Positions 16,033 through 26,658 of a stretch of 64,000 nucleotides of DNA are shown here, one piece after another. Under the pieces are notes generated by a model that saw nothing but the letters and a program-made list of their open reading frames with translations, did no database searches and was not told the DNA's origin. The first letter of the stretch is position 1, and each line of letters begins with the position of its first letter. A program made the position numbers and the translations under genes. Source of the stretch: Photorhabdus sp. CRCIA-P01 (GTDB lineage: Bacteria; Pseudomonadota; Gammaproteobacteria; Enterobacterales; Enterobacteriaceae); contig NZ_NMQR01000008.1 of assembly GCF_003545805.1 (NCBI RefSeq), forward strand, positions 1-64,000, read 5' to 3'.

Positions 16033-16116
16033 CTATTTCAGCAATGCACGGATCAGCTCTAAAAGCGCAACTAATGCTTTGAGAACGATGATAGCAATAT
16101 CAATAAATGCTTTCAC
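16033..16116 (-). CDS. TisB-like hydrophobic toxin peptide (type I TA), GTG start
   Basis: 27 residues: after the GTG start, KAFIDIAIIVLKALVALL then ELIRALLK. Aligned to E. coli TisB (29 residues), it keeps the D-I-A-I-x-x-L-K core, V-A-x-L and the terminal A-x-L-K, about half identical, with a single amphipathic membrane helix carrying Asp early and Lys in the middle and at the end. GGAG lies 7 bp upstream, inside a 6-bp hairpin. TisB depolarises the inner membrane. It has its own promoter, leader and terminator, and a complementary small RNA upstream. The TisB sequence is from memory; no activity is shown. Confidence 0.7.
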   Translation of the reverse strand: MKAFIDIAIIVLKALVALLELIRALLK

Positions 16117-16121
16117 CCGTT

Positions 16122-16138
16122 TGCTCCAGTTAGGAGCA
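16122..16138 (-). promoter_or_regulatory. Hairpin sequestering the TisB-like ribosome-binding site
   Basis: TGCTCC-TAACT-GGAGCA on the mRNA: the GGAG of the ribosome-binding site is paired in a 6-bp stem. Type I toxins of the TisB class are translated only through an upstream standby site because their own site is closed in this way. Confidence 0.65.
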
Positions 16139-16190
16139 CGACTTAACCAGCCATTGCCTTTACGCTGCCTGTCCGGCTGGCTTCCATCAA

Positions 16191-16223
16191 GTCAGTTAAG
16201 GAATATCGCGCTCTGACCGAGGC
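16191..16223 (-). other. Predicted small-RNA pairing site in the TisB-like leader
   Basis: Arm A of a 33-bp inverted repeat with 16459-16491: 22 consecutive matches, then 8 of 11. In the toxin mRNA it lies about 90-120 nt after the predicted start and about 75 nt before the GTG. This is the distance at which IstR-1 binds the tisB standby site in E. coli. Confidence 0.6.
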
Positions 16224-16318
16224 ACTGAAGCAGCACCACCTGTTCTTCAGCCAGGACTTACGAAAACTTGCGTCAGAGATACACAGGCCAGAACGCTAAC
16301 CCAAACTAACAGCCGTTG

Positions 16319-16346
16319 ATTATAGGTTTATTTTCAGATGATTCAA
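16319..16346 (-). promoter_or_regulatory. Predicted promoter of the TisB-like gene
   Basis: Minus strand TTGAAT (16346-16341), 16-bp spacer, TATAAT (16324-16319). The start would be near 16312, giving a leader of about 195 nt. No CTGT-N8-ACAG LexA site is visible, unlike E. coli tisB, which is SOS-controlled. Confidence 0.6.
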
Positions 16347-16365
16347 TCAATTAAAATGATGAGTT

Positions 16366-16400
16366 GGTAAAAACAAAAAAGCCAACTGGTGAGGTTGGCT
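16366..16400 (-). terminator. Terminator of the antitoxin RNA candidate
   Basis: Minus strand AGCCAAC, CTCACCA loop, GTTGGCT, then a long U tract. Strong Rho-independent terminator, separating the small RNA from the downstream TisB-like promoter. Confidence 0.85.
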
Positions 16401-16491
16401 TTTCTATTTTTCCCCATACAGGACAGGGGTATCTTTTGTGCTATTACCGAGATTGGTAGCCTCAGTCCTAGCGCGATATTCCTTAACTGAC
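16373..16491 (-). ncRNA. IstR-like antitoxin small RNA candidate
   Basis: Predicted transcript of about 115 nt. The promoter at 16498-16526 would start it at about 16491, which is exactly the first base of arm B of the inverted repeat. So its 5' 33 nt can pair with the TisB-like leader at 16191-16223 (22 continuous pairs, then mostly paired with one G-U). It ends in AGCCAAC-7 nt-GTTGGCT followed by TTTTTGTTTTT. The layout copies IstR-1/tisB of E. coli, although here both RNAs come from the same strand. No homologue by sequence is claimed. Confidence 0.6.
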
Positions 16492-16497
16492 ACAACC

Positions 16498-16526
16498 AGT
16501 CTAATACCTATAGCATAAAATATCAA
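16498..16526 (-). promoter_or_regulatory. Predicted promoter of the antitoxin RNA candidate
   Basis: Minus strand TTGATA (16526-16521), 17-bp spacer, TAGACT (16503-16498). Both hexamers are near consensus. The expected start falls on the first base of the pairing arm. Confidence 0.55.
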
Positions 16527-16568
16527 CCTAGTGTACAGCGTAAAGAACCTCATACAAATGGACGATAT

Positions 16569-16721
16569 TCAACCAATTACAGACGAATACTTCTGTTTCA
16601 GCCCATCCGATTTATAGGCCGTATTCCTTATTGCGCTGGCGTTCTCCGGTTTACCCGTATTATGGTGTGTATGACTGGCTGTCAGTTCAGTCAACTCCTT
16701 TACCACAAGCGTATCTAACAT
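16569..16721 (-). pseudogene. Phage structural gene end, copy B
   Basis: 50 codons MLDTLVVKELTELTASHTHH ... KSDGLKQKYSSVIG, parallel to copy A at 15587-15727. It follows closely on the 75-residue frame at 16725-16952, as in copy A where only the last residues of that neighbour remain. Likely debris of a phage baseplate or spike gene. Confidence 0.45.
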
Positions 16722-16724
16722 CAA

Positions 16725-16952
16725 TTACATGACATTGATTTGCTGGATTCCCCCCAAACTACAGGTGTGTAAGGCCAAAACACCAAACTGGAATAACAGT
16801 GTATCGCCAATCGCCTTACGCCAGCGTTCTGGATCTTCGCAATAAGTTTGTACCACTTTACTTTCGTAGTCGTTGGTGGTTTCCCCCTGGATGATGTGAT
16901 AGGGCGAGTCAGGCTCAACATCAGTGCAAAACACATTATCAAAGCTACTCAT
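16725..16952 (-). CDS. 75-residue phage-derived hypothetical protein
   Basis: Starts [20 protein letters not shown] with AAGGAAAAG upstream, contains [25 protein letters not shown] and ends GGIQQINVM. Not a family I can name. The good ribosome-binding site and ending shared with copy A (GG-x-QQI-x-VM) suggest a real phage gene, possibly shortened. It adjoins the structural-gene remnant on the same strand. Confidence 0.45.
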   Translation of the reverse strand: MSSFDNVFCTDVEPDSPYHIIQGETTNDYESKVVQTYCEDPERWRKAIGDTLLFQFGVLALHTCSLGGIQQINVM

Positions 16953-17089
16953 GAGCTTTTCCTTATTAAACGGTTTTTAAACGCGTCGCACCCTTAATTT
17001 GTCAGGATTTGCGGCGTATTGGTAAATTTCAATGAGATATTCATATCTAATTAATCCAATGCTATGGCTACCGATAAATTGCATTGTTA

Positions 17090-17512
17090 TCAGATCAGCC
17101 CTTGCCACTCCTCAATATCTTGATACGAAAAGCCATTAATGATTTTTTTGAACCAAACCGTATACACATCAGGAGCATTATTAATTAACTCCCTCAATTT
17201 CAGAGGATTAACCCATTTGTAATCGGACACTTCGTCAAGGTTAATTATCGGTTCTTTATCAAAGCGTCCAATAAAAACATGATTATACTCGTATTCAATC
17301 AAATCATTAGGAGGTATCGCATGATAAATAAATGACGAAACCTTTTTCAATGGACAGTCAAAACCCATCTCTTCGCCAAGACGCCGATGCGCAGCGGCTT
17401 CAATAAAGATAGAAAAGGCCCGATGTAACGTACCTTTCTGATGAATATCAGCTTTTCCCGCTGAACCAATGGGATTGTCATGTTTATCAACAAGAACAAG
17501 TATTTCATCCAT
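17090..17512 (-). pseudogene. idi: Isopentenyl-diphosphate isomerase (type 1) with internal deletion
   Basis: 140 residues against about 180 for the family. N-terminal part LVDKHDNPIGSAGKADIHQKG / TLHRAFSIFI keeps two metal-binding histidines, and the C-terminal part EYEYNHVFIGRF keeps the glutamates. Between FIFI and RRLGEEMGF about 35-40 residues are missing in frame (the join reads SIFIEAAAHRRLGEE), including the NTCCGHP-type segment with catalytic Cys and a metal His. The enzyme, which makes DMAPP from IPP, should be inactive; idi is dispensable in bacteria using the MEP route. Confidence 0.85.
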
Positions 17513-17840
17513 TCCACTCTGACATTAATATAAAAATAAAATAAATTAATAGAATAATCATTAATGTTTTAATTAAACAGATTCAAAAAAAGAATATATC
17601 CAACATTAATCATTTATCACCAAGACTCACCTGTTAAATTACAGGCCCTACAGATCATGACCTCGGGTATCACACCAAGTTATAGCCGTTTCTCTCATCC
17701 TTTTGGATGTACTTTTACAACAAAAAAACATCACAGAAAATTAAACGAATAATAAACAAATAAGAGAAAATCTCCTTAATAACTAAACATTTATTAAACA
17801 ACTGTCGATTTTTCATCTTAAAAAAACACAAATAAACATC

Positions 17841-17875
17841 CGTTGAAGTTTTGTTTAATACCAAAGGAGTATACT
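17841..17875 (+). promoter_or_regulatory. PhoP-box promoter of the virK homologue
   Basis: CGTTGA-N5-TGTTTA (17841-17857), then exactly 12 bp, then TATACT (17870-17875). This is the spacing of class I PhoP-activated promoters, where the direct repeat replaces the -35 element. One base of the first half differs from GTTTA. The rest of 17521-17840 is AT-rich without a gene. Confidence 0.6.
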
Positions 17876-17927
17876 CAGTGTTTGCAAGTCTTCTTCCCTC
17901 CAGTATTTTTTAGAACTAGATAAAGAA

Positions 17928-18863
17928 ATGGAATATATGTATCAACCTGCCAGTTCAGGAATTCGACTGTTCACAGATTTAGTCGGAAAAAAAATTAGCC
18001 CTAGCCCTCATTGGTATTCTGCCCAGAATCGCACTAAATTTGCCTTACGTAGCGCTCTGATGCCAATATCGACACTAAAACTATTAAACCAGATAGTTAA
18101 TACGCCGTTTTATCTGGATATTTTGAAGAAACAACCTTGTTTACCTTCTAAATTACATCGCCCTTATCTGAGCATTAACTTCAATAGAGGGCAGACGTTA
18201 CGTGCAATAAATGAACACTACCAGCTATTATTTACTGGGTTAAATCAGTCTATTGTTAATAAAATATTCCGTTCCAATGCATATCCATTAGCAGTTATCA
18301 ATGGTAAGAGTGGAACTTATACTATCTCTTTAGATTCTATGGACTGTTTTAATAAAGAAGGTGAGCTTACTCTATTTATTATGACAGAAGATAATAAAAC
18401 TTTAGCAAGATGCGCTTTCACACTACTCACTATTGCCGGTAAAAAAACACTGTTCATTGGTGGACTACAAGGTTCCAAAGGAGACGCAACTCTTGAAATT
18501 ATCCGCGATGCAACGAAAGATTGTTATGGATTATTTCCAAAACGCTTACTGATTGAATCCATTTGCCGTCTCGCTGCCCACTTTGAATGCCAGCAAATTC
18601 TGGCAGCCAGCAATGATACTCACATCTATAAGAGCCTACGCTATTGGCATAAAAAGAAAGACAAATTAGTCGCTGATTACGACTCTTTCTGGGAATCATT
18701 AGGTGGAGCAAAAGGAAAAAATAAGGATTTCCATCTCCCCTTATCCATTGAAAGAAAACCACTTGAAGATATAGCCAGTAAGAAACGGGCAGAATATCGC
18801 CGCCGCTATCAATTACTAGATGAACTGGATAATGGAATGCAGCATTCTCTGCCTTCAAATTAA
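17928..18863 (+). CDS. VirK/YbjX family protein (DUF535)
   Basis: 311 residues, family length. Conserved phrases are RTKFALRSALMP, PYLSINFNRGQTLRAINEHYQ, LFIGGLQG and PKRLLIESICRLAAHFECQQILAASNDTHIY. Relatives include Shigella/Salmonella VirK and E. coli YbjX. They are cytoplasmic, PhoP-regulated and linked to cationic-peptide resistance and virulence, with unknown chemistry. The upstream PhoP box fits that. A second ATG three codons in is possible. Terminated by the stem at 18873-18899. Confidence 0.9.
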   Translation: MEYMYQPASSGIRLFTDLVGKKISPSPHWYSAQNRTKFALRSALMPISTLKLLNQIVNTPFYLDILKKQPCLPSKLHRPYLSINFNRGQTLRAINEHYQLLFTGLNQSIVNKIFRSNAYPLAVINGKSGTYTISLDSMDCFNKEGELTLFIMTEDNKTLARCAFTLLTIAGKKTLFIGGLQGSKGDATLEIIRDATKDCYGLFPKRLLIESICRLAAHFECQQILAASNDTHIYKSLRYWHKKKDKLVADYDSFWESLGGAKGKNKDFHLPLSIERKPLEDIASKKRAEYRRRYQLLDELDNGMQHSLPSN

Positions 18864-18872
18864 ATCAGAATC

Positions 18873-18905
18873 AGGCCGCTACCTCTCACAGGACGGCCTA
18901 ATTTT
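18873..18905. terminator. Terminator between virK homologue and acetyltransferase
   Basis: AGGCCG ... CGGCCT with a 15-nt loop and a TTTTT tail on the plus strand. The flanking genes converge here. Confidence 0.65.
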
Positions 18906-18916
18906 TGAGATGACTC

Positions 18917-19516
18917 TTACCTCGGTTTAACCATCTGCCATTCAAGATGTATTTTAACCGCAGGCCATTCACCACTGATAATGCTGTAAACACAAGTATC
19001 CCTGATACTGCCATCTTTAGATACACCATGACTACGCAGAATTCCATCAAGTTTTGCACCCAGTCGCTCTATCGCTTTCCGACTCTGATGATTAAAAAAA
19101 TGAGTGCGAAACTCCACGGCGATGCATCCTAATTCTTCAAACGCGTATTTCAATAAGAGATATTTTGCTTCCGTATTAATATGTGTCCGCTGAACAGAAC
19201 GAGCATACCAAGTATAACCTATTTCCACCCGGCGGGCATCAGAATCAATATTCATATACGTAGTCATTCCAACCGCTTTACTTGTTCGATGATCAATAAT
19301 CGCAAAAGGCAACATAGTACCCTTTTCATGTAGGAATAAACGACGCTCAATCTCATTACTCAACTCAGCCGGCGAAGGAACACGGGTGTACCACAATTTA
19401 TGCAACTCACCCTCTTCAATTACCTGTAAAAATTCATCATGCCGTTGATGAGTTAGAGGCTCTAAAGTCACCCCTTTTCCTGCCAAAGTTACCCATTCAG
19501 TCATCTGTTTTTTCAT
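18917..19516 (-). CDS. GNAT-family N-acetyltransferase (RimJ/RimL-like)
   Basis: 199 residues from the ATG at 19516; a GTG three codons upstream is possible. The N-terminal VTLEPLTHQRHDEFLQV, the central VGMTTYMNIDSDARRVEIGYTWY (acetyl-CoA-binding strand region) and FEELGCIAVEFRTHFFNHQSRKAIERLGAKLDGILR are typical of RimJ/RimL-like GNATs that acetylate N-termini or small molecules. The substrate cannot be read. It stands alone. 19517-20024 upstream shows no convincing gene. Confidence 0.88.
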   Translation of the reverse strand: MKKQMTEWVTLAGKGVTLEPLTHQRHDEFLQVIEEGELHKLWYTRVPSPAELSNEIERRLFLHEKGTMLPFAIIDHRTSKAVGMTTYMNIDSDARRVEIGYTWYARSVQRTHINTEAKYLLLKYAFEELGCIAVEFRTHFFNHQSRKAIERLGAKLDGILRSHGVSKDGSIRDTCVYSIISGEWPAVKIHLEWQMVKPR

Positions 19517-19871
19517 AATAACCACTGAAGTTATAAATTAAGTCAGAATAGAAGAGATTACCCTATTCCGGAGTCAAGTTAATATATGGAAAATCAATCC
19601 CACATTAAAGCAAAACCCGCACTTTTAACATCTTAGGTGGCTCTCACATTATTCAGAAAAAAATACTAAAACTGGGTAAACAAATCGCCTGACTGAATGA
19701 GTCATATTCTCTCTATGTAAGAATGCAAAGCTATGCCACGAACTATCCGGAAAAAGTGAACGACTGAAATCAATGATTAACCTTTCTAGAATCAATCAAC
19801 AAAGCGTACACCAACAACTTTTGTGTTCCAATTTCTCTTCACTAACTCTATAGCAGAATCTGATTTCATGA

Positions 19872-22043
<2,172 letters not shown>

Positions 22044-22096
22044 TGATAAATAATGACGGTCATAGACAGACCGTAAAAACAGAGCGAATCCTCAAA

Positions 22097-22126
22097 CCGC
22101 GCCATTCCTGGCGCGGATATTTTACG
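22097..22126 (+). terminator. Terminator after fadH
   Basis: Perfect CCGCGCCA / TGGCGCGG stem with a 4-nt loop, then ATATTTTA. It lies between the convergent fadH and sstT and may serve both. Confidence 0.7.
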
Positions 22127-22170
22127 CTTTCTTACCTAAACCTTTTTTTAAACCGAAATATTTTAATCAA

Positions 22171-23418
22171 TTAATTACGCTGAGTTAGCTGATCCGATGC
22201 CAGACGGTCATCCTCAGCCTGACAAACAGCGGCAGTGAACAATACATCGGTAGAAGAGTTCAGACTCGTTTCCGCAGAATCCTGTAATACACCAATAATC
22301 AAACCAACTGCTACAACTTGCATAGCAATCTCATTGGAAATCCCAAACATGCTACAGGCCAGAGGGATCAACAGTAAGGAGCCTCCAGCTATACCAGAAG
22401 CACCACAAGCACAAATTGCAGCAACCACACTCAGTAACAATGCTGTAGGCAGATCAACCGGCATACCAAGTGTACTGACCGCAGCCAGAGTCAATACCGT
22501 GATGGTCACCGCAGCGCCTTCCATATTGATCGTCGCTCCTAATGGAATAGAAACTGAATAAGTATCTTCATGCAGATTCATACGGCGGCACATCGTCATA
22601 TTCACCGGAATATTTGCAGCCGAACTGCGAGTGAAAAATGCCGTTACGCCACTTTCACGCAGGCAAGCAAATACCAGTGGATAAGGATTACGACGAATTT
22701 TCCAGTAAACAATCAACGGGTTTACAACAAGTGCCATAACCAACATACAACCCAGTAATACCACCAGCAATTGGACATATCCCAGTAAGGCATTAAACCC
22801 CGTTTCTGCAATGGTTGCAGACACCAGACCGAAAATACCAACCGGTGCAAAACGAATGACCACCCGAACAACCTGAGTAACCGCCTCAGACATATCATGA
22901 ATGAGAGACTTAGTTGAATCCGTCGCATGACGCAGGGCGATACCCAAACCAATAGCCCAGGCAAGGATACCGATATAGTTACCATTCAGTAACGCGTTCA
23001 CTGGATTAGCAACAACATTAACCAGTACCCCTTTAATCACTTCCATAATGTTTTCAGGCGGAGACATCTGAGCATCATTGACAGTCAGCACTAGTTGTAA
23101 CGGGAACATAAAGCTACCGGCCACGGCAACCAGCGCAGCAAAAAATGTCCCCAAGATATAGAGGATAAGGATTGGACGAATATTGGTTTTTTGGCCCTTT
23201 TTATGGTTAGCAATAGAAGACATGACCAGAACCCATACCAATACCGGGGCGACTGCTTTCAGGGCACCAACAAACAACGTCCCAAGCAAACTGACTGATT
23301 TGGCAACCGAAGGCGCCAACCACGCTAACAGTATCCCGGCAATTAAACCTACCAAAATTTGTTTAACCAGGCTCCCTTGCACAATGTAATGTACGAAGCC
23401 ACGTTTTTGTTTTTCCAT
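22171..23418 (-). CDS. sstT: Serine/threonine:sodium symporter SstT
   Basis: 415 residues, a DAACS-family inner-membrane carrier with about nine hydrophobic segments. The reentrant Ser-rich loop [16 protein letters not shown] and the substrate-site motifs [15 protein letters not shown] and [18 protein letters not shown] are visible. It imports L-serine and L-threonine with Na+. In E. coli sstT is next to alx, as here. An ERIC repeat lies just upstream of its start at 23453-23580. Confidence 0.96.
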   Translation of the reverse strand: MEKQKRGFVHYIVQGSLVKQILVGLIAGILLAWLAPSVAKSVSLLGTLFVGALKAVAPVLVWVLVMSSIANHKKGQKTNIRPILILYILGTFFAALVAVAGSFMFPLQLVLTVNDAQMSPPENIMEVIKGVLVNVVANPVNALLNGNYIGILAWAIGLGIALRHATDSTKSLIHDMSEAVTQVVRVVIRFAPVGIFGLVSATIAETGFNALLGYVQLLVVLLGCMLVMALVVNPLIVYWKIRRNPYPLVFACLRESGVTAFFTRSSAANIPVNMTMCRRMNLHEDTYSVSIPLGATINMEGAAVTITVLTLAAVSTLGMPVDLPTALLLSVVAAICACGASGIAGGSLLLIPLACSMFGISNEIAMQVVAVGLIIGVLQDSAETSLNSSTDVLFTAAVCQAEDDRLASDQLTQRN

Positions 23419-23452
23419 AGCTGATCCATTTTATTAACAGTTTTATTAAACC

Positions 23453-23580
23453 TATACCCTATGGATTTCAAGGTGCATCGCGACGGCAAGGGAGAGAATC
23501 CCCGGGAGCATAGCGAACTATGTGACCGGGGTGAGTGAGCGCAGCCAACAAAGAGGCAACTTGAAAGATAACGGGTATAT
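23453..23580. repeat. ERIC repeat, copy 1
   Basis: About 128 bp with the ERIC ends TATACCCTA and GGGTATATA and the central ATCCCCGGGAGCATAG / TATGTGACCGGGGTGAG inverted arms. Full-length and imperfectly palindromic. Confidence 0.92.
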
Positions 23581-23834
23581 ATTTTTTTGTGTTTGCTTCC
23601 TCAGTATAGGGAAACCAAGAGTAGTGAAAAGCTGTGATAGTTAAAATATACAACCTCACCAGCACTTATTAACAATACATTCACATTTGTGTGATCAAAA
23701 CGGCAATTTATACATTTACAAAGCACAATTATTTGTTTTTATGTTTAACCATTTCGCAGCAATTTAAGACAAGAAGAAACCATATCTTCCCATTCAAGAA
23801 AGATATGGTTATCTGTTAAAAAATAGTTACCTAA

Positions 23835-24797
23835 TTACTGGATCTCTTTAATTTTGTACTTATTTACCCAAACATTAATAATCATTGTTATTGTCAAAAT
23901 ACTCGCCACAGTTCCCAGAGAAATCCCCATAGGAATATGATAAAAATCCATTATTAGCATTTTAATACCGATAAATACCAGAATGACTGATAAACCATAT
24001 TTCAGCATTGTAAATTTCTCTGCCACCCCTGCCAGCAGAAAATACATCGCACGTAATCCTAAGATAGCGAAAAGATTAGAGGTCAAAACAATAAAAGGAT
24101 CTGTAGTTACTGCAAAAATAGCAGGAATACTGTCTACCGCAAAAATAACGTCACTAATTTCAACCAGAATCAGGACCAAGATTAGTGGAGTCGCATATAA
24201 CAAACCCTTTTCTTTCACAAAGAAACGTTCTCCGTGAAGATTATCAGTGATACGAATATGCGCTCTTAGCCAACGGATAAAAGGTTTATCGCCTATCGGG
24301 GAATCATCCTCTTTTGCCAACGCCATCTTAACGCCGGTAACCAACAAAAAGATGCCAAACAGATAGAGTATCCAACTGAATTGAGAAACCAGCCAACTCC
24401 CTGCAAAGATCATCACGGTACGCAGCACAATTGCACCTAAGACACCGTAAATAAGCACCCGACGTTGTAAATTTGCCGGAATGGCAAAATAGCTGAATAA
24501 CATCAGCCAAACAAACACGTTATCAACAGCAAGTGCTTTCTCAAGTAAATACCCGGTAAGAAAAGCCATTACCTGACTATTAGCAACAGCGCCCCCCACA
24601 GTTTCTCTGCAATACCACCATAATCCTAATGCAAATAAGAGCGACAAACTTACCCAAATTACACTCCAGACAGCAGCTTGACAAAATGACATTGCTTGCT
24701 CTTTCTTACGCCCCTGTAAGGATAGATCCAGCAGCAACATAATCGTCATTAAAACAGCGAAACTTCCCCATAAGATAGGACTACCCACAGAGTTCAT
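23835..24797 (-). CDS. alx: TerC-family membrane protein Alx
   Basis: 320 residues, the size of E. coli Alx. Seven to nine hydrophobic segments. The TerC acidic membrane motifs are [15 protein letters not shown] (about 86-100) and [17 protein letters not shown] (about 211-227). Alx responds to alkaline pH and manganese and is thought to export Mn2+. Its leader carries a yybP-ykoY element and an intrinsic terminator, so expression is riboswitch-controlled. Confidence 0.96.
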   Translation of the reverse strand: MNSVGSPILWGSFAVLMTIMLLLDLSLQGRKKEQAMSFCQAAVWSVIWVSLSLLFALGLWWYCRETVGGAVANSQVMAFLTGYLLEKALAVDNVFVWLMLFSYFAIPANLQRRVLIYGVLGAIVLRTVMIFAGSWLVSQFSWILYLFGIFLLVTGVKMALAKEDDSPIGDKPFIRWLRAHIRITDNLHGERFFVKEKGLLYATPLILVLILVEISDVIFAVDSIPAIFAVTTDPFIVLTSNLFAILGLRAMYFLLAGVAEKFTMLKYGLSVILVFIGIKMLIMDFYHIPMGISLGTVASILTITMIINVWVNKYKIKEIQ

Positions 24798-24810
24798 TTT
24801 CTTTCTCTCA

Positions 24811-24848
24811 TAAACAAAAACGGCTGAAGTCTCAGAAGACGCCAGCCG
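24811..24848 (-). terminator. Intrinsic terminator in the alx leader
   Basis: Minus strand CGGCTG-GC-GTCT-TCTG-AGAC-TT-CAGCCG followed by TTTTTGTTT, ending 13 bp before the alx ATG. Placed between the riboswitch core and the start codon, it is the likely expression platform. Confidence 0.75.
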
Positions 24849-24884
24849 CTGCTATATTTCTTCCCCACATCGTGGATATGGATG

Positions 24885-25040
24885 TATTGCAAGCAACCCT
24901 CGCCTTCTGGCAAGGTCTCACTTACAACACAGAAAATGTACCATCAGGTATAAGTTCAAGGTTGCCCGGCTACCGGATGCTGTTGCATCGTAATGACGAT
25001 AAACCGACAAGGAAGTTACTCCCCTTTGCTGCGGTGAAAA
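24885..25040 (-). ncRNA. yybP-ykoY manganese riboswitch (alx leader)
   Basis: The minus strand starts GCAAAGGGGAGTAACTTCC and ends in GTGTTGTAAGTGAGACC with a TTGCC-AGAA-GGCGAGG hairpin and TTGCTTGC, the hallmark boxes of the alx pH-responsive/Mn2+ element (SraF). Between them lie the variable stems. Mn2+ binding between two loops turns on alx. Confidence 0.88.
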
Positions 25041-25137
25041 ATAAATCAAATTCAGACAAGAATCAATCTATCACCGAAAAAATATTGACTCATAGTCAGT
25101 AGTTAGTAAATGCAAGAAACCTAATAAGCCAGCCTCA

Positions 25138-25264
25138 TATACCCTTCATCTTTCAAGCTGCTGCTTTGTTGGCTACTTTCACTCACCCCAGTCACATCGT
25201 TATCTATGCTCCTGGGGATTCGTTCACTTGCCGCCGCGCTGCAACTCGAAATCTATTAGGTATA
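25138..25264. repeat. ERIC repeat, copy 2
   Basis: 127 bp in the opposite orientation to copy 1 (TATACCCTTCATCTTTCAAG ... ATTAGGTATA). Between the alx leader and yqjA; the remaining 25265-25485 is AT-rich upstream DNA of yqjA. Confidence 0.92.
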
Positions 25265-25485
25265 GACCCATTTCTTATCCTATTTTAATGAACGTTCAAT
25301 TGATCACCAAAATTTTCTGTTTAGTCACCCCTGATTTTGTTACAGTGGCACAGGCTGCGTCATTTGCCTTTTTCAATAGTGAAAAGGCATTAAAACCAAC
25401 CAAATAACATAAAATAGGATGTAATTTAATCGGTTTAGCCTCATGCTTTCAGGATGAACGAACAAAGGCATTTTAGGAACACCTG

Positions 25486-26157
25486 ATGGAAATAGTAAAA
25501 GAACTTATATATGCACTTTGGTACCAGGATTATGAAACTCTGGCCAACCCATCCCTATTATGGGCCATTTACATCATGCTATTCTTAATTCTCTTCCTTG
25601 AAAATGGCCTCCTTCCCGCTGCATTTTTACCAGGAGACAGCCTGCTTATACTAGTTGGCGTATTGATTGCCAAAGATGCAATGAGTTTCCCTCTAACGAT
25701 TGTAGTATTAACTGCCGGAGCAAGCTTAGGTTGTTGGATTGGTTATCTCCAAGGAAAATGGTTAGGAAATACCAAGACAGTACAAGGCTGGCTCTCTCAC
25801 CTTCCAGCTTATTATCACCAAAGAGCTTACAATCTTTTTCACCGCCACGGCCTGTCAGCTTTACTTCTTGGCCGCTTCCTCGCATTTGTCAGAACCCTCC
25901 TGCCAACACTTGCAGGGCTGACAGGTCTACAAAACAGTCGTTTCCAGTTTTTTAACTGGCTCAGTGGCTTCCTGTGGGTCATTATCCTTACCTCTTTGGG
26001 TTACGCATTTGGTAAGACCCCCATTTTCCGTCAATATGAAGACTTGGTAATGAATTTCCTGATATTACTACCACTTGCTTTACTCATTATTGGTTTTAGC
26101 GGCAGTTTGTTAGTTGTATGGCGTAAAAAAACTTGCCAATCCCCTCAAAAAAAGTAA
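25486..26157 (+). CDS. yqjA: DedA-family membrane protein YqjA
   Basis: 223 residues, E. coli YqjA length. DedA features: [22 protein letters not shown] near residue 36, [17 protein letters not shown], [27 protein letters not shown] with the conserved arginines, and a C-terminal membrane span. DedA proteins are proton-coupled envelope transporters, now linked to undecaprenyl-phosphate recycling. E. coli yqjA is followed by mzrA and yqjC; both are absent here. Confidence 0.94.
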   Translation: MEIVKELIYALWYQDYETLANPSLLWAIYIMLFLILFLENGLLPAAFLPGDSLLILVGVLIAKDAMSFPLTIVVLTAGASLGCWIGYLQGKWLGNTKTVQGWLSHLPAYYHQRAYNLFHRHGLSALLLGRFLAFVRTLLPTLAGLTGLQNSRFQFFNWLSGFLWVIILTSLGYAFGKTPIFRQYEDLVMNFLILLPLALLIIGFSGSLLVVWRKKTCQSPQKK

Positions 26158-26351
26158 TTAATTCCGATAAAATCTAATATCCCTCCCTGCTGCAGATAAA
26201 AGTATCGTTTGCAGCAGAATAGTGAAATAATGCTAATGTTTTTTATTCACCTTCCCAAATATAAGCTATATTTAATGATAGTCTTTTCCGGCATCAGGAA
26301 AAGCAACTGACTAAGTCAAATACACACACCTTACATTAAGGAGTAATCTAC

Positions 26352-26657
26352 ATGTCAAAGATCAAAACTACTGAAGATCTACACGTTGAACTAAAATCTC
26401 TCGCAGATACACTGGAAGAAGTGATCCAAAGCTCTGGTGATAAATCCAAAGTCGAGCTGGAAGAACTTCGCGGCAAAGTAGAGGAAGTCATCAAAGATAC
26501 TCGTTTTAAACTCAGTAATGCCAGTGATATGGTTGTCAAGAAAACAAAAGATATGGCGGGCCGTGCTGATGTCTACGTTCACGATAAACCCTGGGTAAGC
26601 ATCGGTATTGGTACTGTTGTCGGTGCCATATTAGGTGTAGTGTTAGCTAAACGCTAA
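26352..26657 (+). CDS. yqjD: ElaB/YqjD-type ribosome-associated membrane protein
   Basis: 101 residues. A long amphipathic helical part (LHVELKSLADTLEEVIQSSGDKSK) and a C-terminal single membrane span (PWVSIGIGTVVGAILGVVLAKR) with the DUF883 ending. YqjD anchors ribosomes at the inner membrane in stationary phase. AAGGAG lies upstream. Two bp before yqjE; yqjD-yqjE-yqjK form one operon. Confidence 0.94.
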   Translation: MSKIKTTEDLHVELKSLADTLEEVIQSSGDKSKVELEELRGKVEEVIKDTRFKLSNASDMVVKKTKDMAGRADVYVHDKPWVSIGIGTVVGAILGVVLAKR

Positions 26658-26658
26658 T

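Noticed and set aside
16224-16346. LexA (SOS) box for the TisB-like promoter
   Set aside because: Looked for CTGT-N8-ACAG around the promoter and found none.
16191-16491. Inverted repeat as an invertible segment with alternative protein C-termini (both arms can be read SVKEYRAxTEA)
   Set aside because: No invertase gene and no match to the gix/cix/hix-type sites I know. The promoter, terminator and toxin-leader geometry explain the repeat better as an antisense RNA pairing site.
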